From positions 1,432,363-1,496,362 of the forward strand of contig LNKV01000003.1 in the NCBI GenBank assembly GCA_001465935.1: a stretch of DNA of 64,000 nt, written 5' to 3'. The translations under genes were made by a program, and so were the position numbers. The notes under the pieces are model-generated. The model saw nothing but the letters and a program-made list of their open reading frames with translations, made no database searches and was not told the DNA's origin. The stretch comes from Clarireedia homoeocarpa (Eukaryota > Ascomycota > Leotiomycetes > Helotiales > Rutstroemiaceae). Shown here piece after piece: positions 35,083 to 44,069 of the stretch; the first letter of the stretch is position 1; every line of letters begins with the position of its first letter.

Positions 35083-35890
35083 AATGATACCCTGGACTCA
35101 TTTTTCCTGCGTTTCTTGTATTCTGCTATCATCTGCGGGGTATTTTGTCACACGGTTTTCTATGGTGGCGTTTATTTATACGGGTAAACAATTTCTCTAT
35201 GGTTGTTAACGAAGGATGCAATATTAGCATTTGTATTGAAAAATAACCGATGTCTTCTCTGGCGATATGGGTTTGCACTCTCCGGATCTCGTGGAATGAT
35301 TTTACACTTCCTTCTTTGAGAGGGACCTCGGTGCCTGTCTTGACGGAGTGTTGGGCATACGGTGAAGGTCTTGTAAATAGTAAGATATATTCCTTTGACT
35401 GGAAGGGACTTATTAGGGATATTTCGCTTCATGTACTTGGGTAAAGAGCTGTGTTACACATTGCCACCGTGATAACTATTCTTTTAACCAATTCATTTGC
35501 GTGTTCTTTTCTTCTGACCTAAAAAATGTTCTTGTGATTGTGAGACACATTTGAAGAGTTGTTTGTTCTTTTTTGCTTCTATTTTATTTGCAACAGATAT
35601 TCTACAGGTATCGACACATGATCATCTCTTTTCCTTTTCCTTTTCCTTTCCTTTCCTTCCCTTTCCTTTGCTTTCCCACCTGCCATCCACTCCATTCATG
35701 AGTTGATGCCCAAGAACCCGTTTCTTGATGCAGACGTATAATAACACAAAAGATAGCACTGCACCCCAAGAGTATCGTGCATCAAATCTATACATGAACC
35801 ATCTTCCATCATTTCTCCCTTTCATAACCCCGCATGATTTACTCTACATAAATCATTCCTCACCATGCATCCCACCATTTCTCCACCCTC
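35083..35890. other. Convergent 3' intergenic region with polypyrimidine tract
   Basis: 3' UTRs of La and of the minus-strand mL44 gene. A long TTTTCC/TTTCC pyrimidine tract covers about 35626-35678. No gene is seen. Confidence 0.5.
35626..35678. repeat. (TTTTCC/TTTCC)n polypyrimidine tract
   Basis: More than 50 bp of almost pure C/T on the plus strand, purine-only on the minus strand. Confidence 0.88.
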
Positions 35891-37051
35891 TCACGCAACA
35901 ATCTCCCCCATGTCCACATGCACCGGCTCCCAAGGTATGTTCTCACCCCTAATCTCTGTATCACTCGGTACATTGACGTCCCGTCCCGGACTGTACAAAT
36001 ACCAAGCCTTCAGCGAAACCACGCTTGCTCTGGTTCTCGCCTCGTCTAGACTCGAGCCGGCAGCTTCTCCTAACTTATCTCTTCCGCTATATATCCCCAC
36101 CACATACACGGGGCTGATACTCGCCCGTCCGGTCTCGCTTAATATACGTGCTGTCGGCGGGTCGAAGTCTTCGCGCGCACATAATCTCGCTAGATCTCGG
36201 ACTGGGTGGGAGAACTCAAATAGAGAGGACATGTTGAGATGGCGCGACAGTATATGCTGTTCGATGAAAGTCCTCGCAGCGGTTCGTCCAGCGTGTAGGT
36301 AGATACTGCCAATAACCGCTTTAACAAACGATGCGTATGCGTTAGTTGTTGTTAATGGAGCTGTAACATTAGAACCTCGTTTCTTTATAGTATCACCGAA
36401 CTCGTCGTCGTAAACGATTCGGCTAGTTAATCCACGGCGGAAAAATGGTGCATCTGAACGAGTGGTTCTTCCGCCGGTAGGTAATAGGGTTCCCGGGTCG
36501 AGTTTCTTGAATTGGAGAAGACCAGGGTCGACTTCAGGGCCGGGGGCAAAGGCCGTTTCGACACCCCATTCTTTGGCGATGAGAGCGAGTGTCTCGGGAC
36601 CACCGTGGGCGTATTGGCTGGCGAAGAGGACGGCCATCGGCAGGCGGGGATACGTGCATATGAGGTGCTCGGCAACGTGGTAGCTGAGAATGGATTCGCC
36701 GACTCTGACAAGCTGATTATTGTTGAAGGATCTATTGGGGTCCGCGGAGGGGTGGACGAGGGCGCGGGCTAGGGTTTGGAGGGGTAATTTTTTGGGGAGC
36801 GCCAGTCTGGCGTGGAGGGCAGCTAGTTTGGCCGATTTTAATGCAGCGGATGGATCTGGTGAAAGAGAAGTTGGAGGAATTGGAGGGTCTTCATGAATCA
36901 ATTCTTCGCTCGGAGCCGCAGCTGTCGATTGCATTCGTAAACATGGCGAATTCCTCACAGGCATGAGAGTTCGTCGCTGCCGCAGAGAACATGGTCTAGT
37001 TCTTGGAGAAAATAATTGGCCACTCCATCTTTCCAAGTGTAATCTCTTCAT
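35891..37051 (-). CDS. MRPL3: Mitochondrial large-subunit ribosomal protein mL44 (Mrpl3), RNase III-like fold
   Basis: Structural mitoribosomal protein derived from RNase III. The single exon encodes 386 residues, the same size as yeast Mrpl3 (390). The N-terminus (MKRLHLERWSGQLFSPRTRP) is basic and fits a mitochondrial presequence. An RNase III-like domain (about 75-260) includes LARALVHPSADPNRSFNNNQ, LVRVGESILSYHVAEHLI and NAYASFVKAVIGSIYLHAG. The acidic catalytic residues of true RNase III are not evident, as expected. A double-stranded-RNA-binding-like region follows (about 285-350, LARLCAREDFDPPTARILSE to ARTRASVVSLKAWYLYS). Divergent to the 88-residue membrane protein gene 300 bp away. 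Confidence 0.93.
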   Translation of the reverse strand: MKRLHLERWSGQLFSPRTRPCSLRQRRTLMPVRNSPCLRMQSTAAAPSEELIHEDPPIPPTSLSPDPSAALKSAKLAALHARLALPKKLPLQTLARALVHPSADPNRSFNNNQLVRVGESILSYHVAEHLICTYPRLPMAVLFASQYAHGGPETLALIAKEWGVETAFAPGPEVDPGLLQFKKLDPGTLLPTGGRTTRSDAPFFRRGLTSRIVYDDEFGDTIKKRGSNVTAPLTTTNAYASFVKAVIGSIYLHAGRTAARTFIEQHILSRHLNMSSLFEFSHPVRDLARLCAREDFDPPTARILSETGRASISPVYVVGIYSGRDKLGEAAGSSLDEARTRASVVSLKAWYLYSPGRDVNVPSDTEIRGENIPWEPVHVDMGEIVA

Positions 37052-37350
37052 TTTTGTCCCTTCCTCTCCACTATTCCTGCCCGCCGAACAGCAAAACCGT
37101 TAAAAGGGTCGATTGAATGTGGTGGGGACGCTTCAATCGTGGTTTGCCGATTCCTTGAACTTCGACACACAATCTCCAAAATTTCTCGACAAAGCTTCGA
37201 CTTTCTCGTGTGACTTGATGCGATAATAAATCCACTAACGTGGTTTTGTACTAGCGCATCAAGGACCTGGTAAGCCCAGGAACGACAAACTTGACGACCA
37301 AGAATAAGAGCTTCAAGAAATCTCCCAGGAATTTAAGCAATTGATTCAAG
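37052..37350. promoter_or_regulatory. Shared promoter of mL44 and the 88-residue membrane protein
   Basis: A 299-bp gap between divergent start codons. The right half must contain the leader of the small gene. Confidence 0.45.
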
Positions 37351-37799
37351 ATGGTACAGTAGTCTCCCTTGAAATGGCTTCTGATATTAGCTAACATATT
37401 TGTGTAGGGCGGCAGCGGCAAAGTTCCGTAAGTGACCATACAAGCAACAATTTCGAGAACGATAACTCTAATCGCAGCACCATAGATATCCCAAACACGT
37501 CTGGTCCCCAGCCGGAGGATGGTACTCCCAGCCTAGGAACTGGAAAGCCAATACTGCGGTCTTCGGCGTGGTGATTGTTAGTATCACAGCTATGATGTGG
37601 AAGTTGAGCGCCGAGAGGGAAGTTAGGACAAAGTTCCCGGAAGAGGGAAGGTTCTTCCCAAGTCGGTAGTACGTAGTCCATTTTCCAAATGGCGTCTATG
37701 AAACATGCGGCTAATATTTATTCTTTAGTTGGAGTAGACAAATCATCGAGCACGAGAAAGAGGTCAAGAACTCGAAGAGAGGTTCATAAGATGTGGATG
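37351..37799 (+). CDS. Small single-pass membrane protein, probably mitochondrial (unidentified)
   Basis: Too fragmented by introns to show as one frame. Exons: 37351-37353 (ATG only), 37408-37427, 37486-37668 and 37739-37799. The introns start GTACAG, GTAAGT and GTACGT and end TGTAG, CATAG and TTTAG. The spliced 88-residue product begins MGGSGKVPYPKHVWSPAGGW, has one membrane helix at about 30-48 (TAVFGVVIVSITAMMWKL), then AEREVRTKFPEEGRFFPSRYW and a charged tail ending KRGS. Continuous sense across all three joins makes the model convincing. The size, the Trp/Pro-rich motif before the helix and the charged tail resemble small accessory subunits of respiratory complexes, complex I in particular. 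I cannot name it with certainty. Confidence 0.75.
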
Positions 37800-38513
37800 A
37801 AGAGTAGTGCGGGGGAGGGGTGAACTGTACATATTCTGGGTGTCATAAAGGAAACATACTGCAATTCAAAGACTACAAGGCCTTGTTGCTGTTCTACAAG
37901 ATTTTATGGCATCGGCAGTTCTTGTTTGTACTAATTGCATCCTAAATGAGATGTGAGGTTCCTGCTAGGCGAGAATGACTCTAAATCATATACACCTACT
38001 CTACCATTTAGTAGAGCATAGAGCCGTGTGGAGGAAGTACTACAGCATGAAGTCTATCACAAAGTCAATGAAATCAAGTGAAGTTCAAGGATTGTCTAGC
38101 GACTAATAGTTCTTCATTTTACCAGGCAAATTGAAACCTGGCAGCACAGGACTTCTATATTATACCAGCTCGCTGCATCCATGGAACCTAAGTCATCTTT
38201 CTTGTGTAATGTCAAGTGATTGTAGCATCATCATTTCAGAAACAATAGTATTCCGAGCTATACTTTCCTTAAGGGTATTTCACCCCTAGACCGATTCCAA
38301 ATCGAACACGGGAGCAGACCACGCCTATCTATAGCATTGCCTGAAGAGAATTCGTTTAAAAGTTTCAGGAAAGACATAGGGACGGAGATGGATGTCATCT
38401 TCTGAAAGAGAACATATCTCACTTCTGACTTCCCAGCCCTCTCTACCTTCATTTACAGTCCACTCCCCGCAGCTATCATTCATTCACAAACACTATCAGC
38501 CCTACCCGCAAAC
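37800..38513. other. Intergenic stretch
   Basis: Nothing coding is recognised. The last 70 bp are C/A-rich and G-poor, like a fungal leader before the small ORF at 38514. Confidence 0.45.
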
Positions 38514-38750
38514 ATGCCCGAACAACAAATCCCACCTCTCATCAATACAACTCTTGCTCCCCAATCCTCACCCCAAAAGCCTTCCATCATCTTTCCCTAC
38601 TTCATCCGAGACCCGTCTCCAAATCTGAAAAGCCGCTCTCCCGTATTCGCCAACTCGGAGTTATGGGCCGAGAACCGCAGCGAGTGTTTCGGCACAAAGG
38701 TCAATTCGCGGAGGGATACGCTATTTCTTGGGGGTTTACTATGTGCTTAA
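38514..38750 (+). CDS. Hypothetical 78-residue protein
   Basis: A single-exon ATG frame of 78 codons in a good start context (GCAAACATGCCC) after a pyrimidine- and adenine-rich leader. The product is Pro/Ser/Asn-rich in its first half (MPEQQIPPLINTTLAPQSSP), with no signal peptide and no known domain. Support is only the leader and context. It may be a chance ORF or the first exon of something longer. Confidence 0.25.
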   Translation: MPEQQIPPLINTTLAPQSSPQKPSIIFPYFIRDPSPNLKSRSPVFANSELWAENRSECFGTKVNSRRDTLFLGGLLCA

Positions 38751-39480
38751 TTCAATGTGTGCTTATTAAGTTTATGGTATACTGTGGTGCGGAGGGTAGG
38801 AGTGAGTTGATAATGGGGAAAAGATGTGTGAGCTAGGTGAGAGAGCAGGGGGTATGGTAGGACTGGGCAGGAAGCCAGAGGTTAACTTTGAGGATTCGGT
38901 TTAGGGTGGTGATGACTCTGTGGTTTGTGAAGAGTTATATTTGTAGGAATAGATGGGCGCAGATGGAACTAGACTTCCGGAATGGCGAAGAAGGGGTCAG
39001 ACGGACGAAGACGGGTGGATGGTGACGCTAAACTATTCTCCAGGGCGGACGCAGGCTGCATTGACAGCGATGTCTCTCTGATGTTGAGTACTTAAGCTGT
39101 TGAAAGTGCACAGCGCTAATGATCTGGAACTAATATCTTTCTTAATTGAAGCTGCCAATGAGAGAAGGAGTTCGCGTTCACTTTACGGCTTGTGGACAAA
39201 AGCAAGGCTACTTGGCAGCAGTAAGGTGAAAAGCATTAGAATCTTCCTTTGCGTATACTAATCTGCGTGGGAAGCATGCGGCTCAGATTTTAGTCAAATA
39301 ACAAGATCAATAAAAATTGGCAAGTTTGATGTAATTCAAATGGTGTGATAAGCTGAAATTCACCAACTATGAAGTTATACCATCGAGTGAACAATATAAC
39401 TTGTAGCAATCAATAATTCTATCTTCCTTTCTCATATTCTACAGCACTAACCAATAATTCACATCTACAGCACCTATCAT
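38751..39480. other. Intergenic stretch 3' of the cyclase-associated protein gene
   Basis: No gene is seen. The region nearest 39480 is the 3' UTR of the minus-strand gene. Confidence 0.5.
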
Positions 39481-41232
39481 CTAGCCCGCATGTTCTACAA
39501 TCTCGCTGTAGACCTTGCCGTCCTTAATGTATGTACGGAATTGTTCCGCCAACGGAGATTCCTTGTAGTCGCCTTCCTCGCCCTGTGGAGTAAGGATGTT
39601 GACGCTAGTACATTTGCTCGTGAAAACTTCGGTGTTCAAGCTCTCCTTTCCAAGATAGATCTGGGCACCATCGACTTGGTCCATAATAATCGTTGGCAAC
39701 ACTCCAAGGACTTGTAGAGCGAGGTTGGGAGCTTTGATAACGTCGATTGATGATACGAGAGAATCGACGAGGATAGATACACGCGGCGAGTTGTCGATGG
39801 TGATAGCGTTAGCTTTACCTTTAACCACGATGGTTGTCTTCGTGCAGCGAGTTATGAGGATCGATTGACTAATCTCAGCTTCGATTTCGATAGGGTCTGG
39901 CTCGTTCTCGAAATTTTCCTGGGAAAGTTAGCAATCATATCTGTATACTTGTAAAAACAAAACCCACAATTATCCACTTCTTTCCCTCCAGTCTCTTAAC
40001 GGGAGGCTTCTTGGTACGCATGCTTTCCGGCTTTGGCTTCTTCCCAGGTGCGGGACTCTTTCCACGGTTCGAGCTGAGGCTGGATTGGCTGTCGCTTCGA
40101 GTAGGAACAGTAGCCCCAGCACGTAGAGATGGGTTCTTGTGTGTCATTTGTTCGGCGTTCACTTTGCGTAAACCCTTGGTGACTGCCTCTCCTTTATTCA
40201 AGTCTGAGAAGACGGCACCTAATCCACTGCTGGCGTCTGCTTTTGGGGCCGCTTTTGGGACATCATCGAAAACTGGAGGAGGAGGAGGAGGAGGAGGTGC
40301 CGGTGGGCCAGCTCCTGCTGGTTTGGGAGTTGTGGCAGAAGCAGATGGCGTACTTTGATCCACGCTTCGGCTGGCAGTTTCCACATCTGAACCTTTAGGG
40401 TTCCAAGGAATACCATTGGGGAAGGTGTCCTTAACGTATTCGCTGAGCTGTTTGAATATTTGGTAATACGCCTGTATCCATTCAACTTGCGTGGCATCTC
40501 TGCAAATTACAATCAGTAGTTGCCAAATTGTGCTACGAGAGGCAGCCTACTTGTCCTTGAAGTCCTTCAACACTCGATTTCCAAAGTATTGCGCAGAGCC
40601 CAGAGATTCGTCAACATGCTTGTAAGGCTTTGTGTCTACAGTAACCCAAGCAAGCACACCAATACTTTCAGATACAGCACTGAGGTGGTTGAAGAATAGG
40701 GATCCACGGTTTGCATCTCGAATGTCGTTCACGGCGGTGATGGATTCTTGTAATGGCTTAATGAGTTGGAGGAATGATCCACTTGACATGTCGGGCTTCT
40801 TTGCTTTTGTGGTAATCAGGATAAACCTCCGTTGTACCTCAAACGCTTTAAGCACACTCGCGGCCTGCGGTTAACAGGTAAGCTAATATTCCCCCTTGCA
40901 TCTCATATTCTAGAAGCACCAACCTGATCCGCAACTACACCATCAATCTTTTTACTAATATCGACATATTTCTTCACAGTTCCAGAAATGAAGTTATCGA
41001 ATTCCTCAACTGATTCGGGGAGAGGCTCCGCAGGGGCTGTCTTTGTGACTGACGGTGCTGGAGGGGTAACAGTCGGAGTTGCTGGTTTCGGCGTGGAAGC
41101 AGCGGTGGTTCCAATGTCTGCAGCGGGTGGTGGAGCAATAGTTGAGGATGCGATATCTTCCAATCTGGAAGTTGCAGCTTCGAGCCTTCGAATAATCACA
41201 ATCAGTTCATTGTTGCTAATCATGGCTTCCAT
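39481..41232 (-). CDS. Adenylyl cyclase-associated protein (CAP/Srv2)
   Basis: CAP binds adenylyl cyclase through its N-terminus and recycles ADP-actin through its C-terminus, linking cAMP signalling with actin turnover. Exons on the minus strand: 41232-40924, 40864-40551, 40499-39968 and 39918-39481. The donors are GTTGGT, GTAGGC and GTGGGT; acceptors CGCAG, TGCAG and CCCAG. The product is 530 residues (yeast Srv2 is 526). The N-terminal coiled coil reads RRLEAATSRLEDIAS. The helical folded domain spans about 85-260 (VKKYVDISKKIDGVVADQ, SLFFNHLSAVSESIGVLAWV). A run of nine prolines near 305 is flanked by Ala/Pro-rich linkers, then comes a WH2-like stretch and the C-terminal beta-helix CARP domain (KKWII joined to ENFENEPDPIEIEAEI, to the end). 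Start: first ATG, 41232. Confidence 0.94.
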
Positions 41233-41938
41233 GGCGAATTCCCAAGTGACAACTTCGAATTCAGTAGGACTACGGAGCAAGGAAGAAGTTGACAGTACCG
41301 CTTTATAAGTGTAGTTAGGTTGTGCATATTCGACGCCATATTGCAATGCAGCTGCAGGGAGATTTGAAGCTAAATTGTTCTAGATGACAAGTTGAGCGAT
41401 TGGAAGGAATGATCAACAATATGAAGAATTTGAAACAAATGCGAAGGCGCAAAGAATGGCCCGGATTTTGAAACAAATATTAGCAATACCTGCAACTCTC
41501 AATTGTGCGAAAATCGAAGTATGCGTACTTTCAAATAAGTAGAGAATTGATGGATCGGCAATGAATATTAGCTTTATGAATTCCACGGGCACATATGTCC
41601 TGGTGGTCCCTCCTGAATTCTGACCTCACATGAGCTCTAGCTCTCATTGCCGCCTAGACCTCTTTCGTAATTAGCCTGGTGAGCCTCGTGATAGGGTCGT
41701 GCTCAGTTACGCGGTAGCCTTGTCAGCTTGTAGCCTTTTAGCCTTGGCATTCAGGCAGCAGAATACTTCGTTAGGACATCGTAAGGACAGTTACAGGAGG
41801 CTGCATAAGCCCTGGTCAGCTTTCGGAACACCTAACCGTCAGCCCTACTTTTTATTTACTTCTCTCTCTTACTATCAACAAATATCAAGGTGGATATCAC
41901 AACTTTTTGTTTTTGTTATATATTTAAGAGCAGAAACG
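41233..41938. promoter_or_regulatory. Shared 706-bp region between CAP and the Mak32-like gene
   Basis: Divergent promoters. The CAP frame remains open upstream to about 41346 but only through TTG. No additional gene is seen. Confidence 0.4.
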
Positions 41939-43627
41939 ATGACTGAAGATGGGCAGGTTCCAAATGAGCAAGAGATTGACTTTTGTACTCTTGGAATGTT
42001 CATAATTGGTATGTATGATGCATAACTTGAGCTTTTGTTGCTTATGTCGGTCAGATCGTTTCATAAGTAAGATGTATGAAATAGCTGAGAAGTCTCAGGG
42101 GTTTAGGCATCATTTGCATATATCAAATACCCACGCCGGTTCTTCGTTTACATATCATGAGGCATATTACCTCGGTTTTTTCGAGATCAGTCGTCTCTAA
42201 AAATGCTCCGATGTCCCCAGATTTTGAATCCGGATTGTGGACAGAAGTGTGGAACACTACAAGTCAATCTTGTCTATGTGTAAGGAAACGTAGGCATGTT
42301 ACTCATGTATTACCAATATACATAAACTTCATGACAGTAGAGCTTGAGGCCTAAGTGCCAACTATATGAGACTGCTGTGTGGTCTTTAATGTTATTGCAC
42401 TTGCATGATCTTCTCTTCCGCAAAATTGTACACAGAATTTTACCCGGTGTTTTACCTTTCCTAACATCCTCACCAGATGAAATTCATTACCTTCCTCCAA
42501 CGCCATCCGTATACGATGTCCTAGGTGGAGCAGGTTCATACTCAGCTCTTGGGGCACGTCTTCTCTCTCCACCACCTCTCTCAAAGACTGTTTCCTGGAT
42601 AGTCGATAAAGGATCCGACTTTCCTGAATCCGTACTCACAACAATCGAAAAATGGCAGACATCTTGTCTAATACGATTCGATGAAAATAGGCTCACAACC
42701 CGTGGCTGGAACGGCTATGATGCGAATGAAACTCGAGCATTCAAGTACATGACACCTAAACTCCGCCTTGACGAAACCGCCCTGACTACACCCCTTCTTT
42801 TTTCAAAATCCTTCCACCTAATATGTGCACCCACTCGCTGTATCGATCTCATAACATCCATTCTCCACCGTCGGAAATCCTTTGCGCCCGATCATCCCAA
42901 ACCCCTCTTCATCTGGGAACCCGTGCCCGACCTCTGCACCCCCTCCGAACTCCTAAACTGTACCAACGTCCTTCCTTATATCGATATCCTCTCACCCAAC
43001 CATAGCGAGCTTGCAGCATTCATGGGCGACCCCGACCAGGGTCTCGATCCTACCACTGGAGAAGTATCCACGTCATCCGTCGAAAGAGCATGTGAACAGC
43101 TGCTGGGCTCCATGCCTCTACAATCATACGCCATCGTAGTTCGATGTGGCGCAAAAGGATGCTTCATCGCAAAAAATGGCGGCCGTTCCCGTCGGCCCTC
43201 GAAAGCCAAACGAAGACGTCCAGCGAATCATTCTCGAGGTGGCCTGACACTAGACACCAACATGGAAGATCTTTTCGCGGGCTTACTATCACAAGACGGC
43301 GAGATCACATTCGAGCGTAACGACTACCCACCCGTAGATCCAGGTATCGAGAGATGGCTACCACCATACTGGGAGGGAGAATCTGGAAAAGAGAAAGTGG
43401 TTGATCCTACGGGTGGAGGAAATGGGTTTTTAGGGGGGTTGGCGGTTGGATTGGCGAGAGGAAAGGAGGTTATTGAGGCGAGTGCTTGGGGGACGGTTGC
43501 GGCCAGTTTTGCAATCGAACAAGTGGGGGTGCCAGAACTAGGAGCGGACGAAGAGGGGAACGAGATTTGGAATGGAGTTAGGGTGGAAGAAAGGTTGAAG
43601 GAGTATATGGAGAGGTTAGGGATTTGA
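41939..43627 (+). CDS. PfkB-family carbohydrate kinase, Mak32-like
   Basis: Ribokinase-fold protein related to yeast Mak32, which is needed for maintenance of dsRNA killer virus. The substrate is unknown. Exon 1, 41939-42008, encodes MTEDGQVPNEQEIDFCTLGM and FII. Exon 2, 42477-43627, resumes with DEIHYLPPTPSVYDVLGGAG. The intron (GTATGT, CTAAC branch, ACCAG) is 468 bp, several times longer than any other here. The product is 406 residues. The N-terminal PfkB glycine motif (VLGGAGSYSALGARL) and the C-terminal signature (DPTGGGNGFLGGLAVGLARG) are present. In the latter, the catalytic Asp of the usual GAGD anion hole is replaced by Asn (TGGGNGF), as is common in Mak32 relatives, so kinase activity is doubtful. 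Confidence 0.85.
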
Positions 43628-44069
43628 CGATCAGTATCACTTTTCGGTTGATTGACCTACTGGATGATCGCAGCAACCGCGCGATGGAGGAGTCCAAATA
43701 AAAGATGAGCAGGTGAACGACAAGAATGATATACCTCAGACGGAAATCGTACTGCGATGCAACTATACCCACATTTTAGTGTAGTAGATGAGCTTCTTTA
43801 TTTCTTTTCTTCTATATTCCATTTATTATCTGACTGATGAAGCACGTCGAAAAGTTCATGATCATCGATAGACTAAACTAAAACCATACGAATCTTAGAC
43901 TACAATAAATCATACTAATGTCTGTATTAATAAATCGCACAACAAGATTCGTCTCATATGGTCTCATCTCATCTCATAATCTCACCACGCATTTAAACAA
44001 GAATCTGAACACCTTGAGATTTCAAATCCCTCCCATTCGTCTTTCCCTTTCTCCAACCCAAACCCACAT
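43628..44069. other. Convergent 3' intergenic region
   Basis: 3' UTRs of the Mak32-like gene and of MCM3. Nothing else is seen. Confidence 0.5.

Noticed and set aside
38258..38340. Short GTTCGATTT-like box on the minus strand resembling a tRNA T-loop
   Set aside because: I could not fold the surrounding 75 bases into a cloverleaf with matching acceptor stem.
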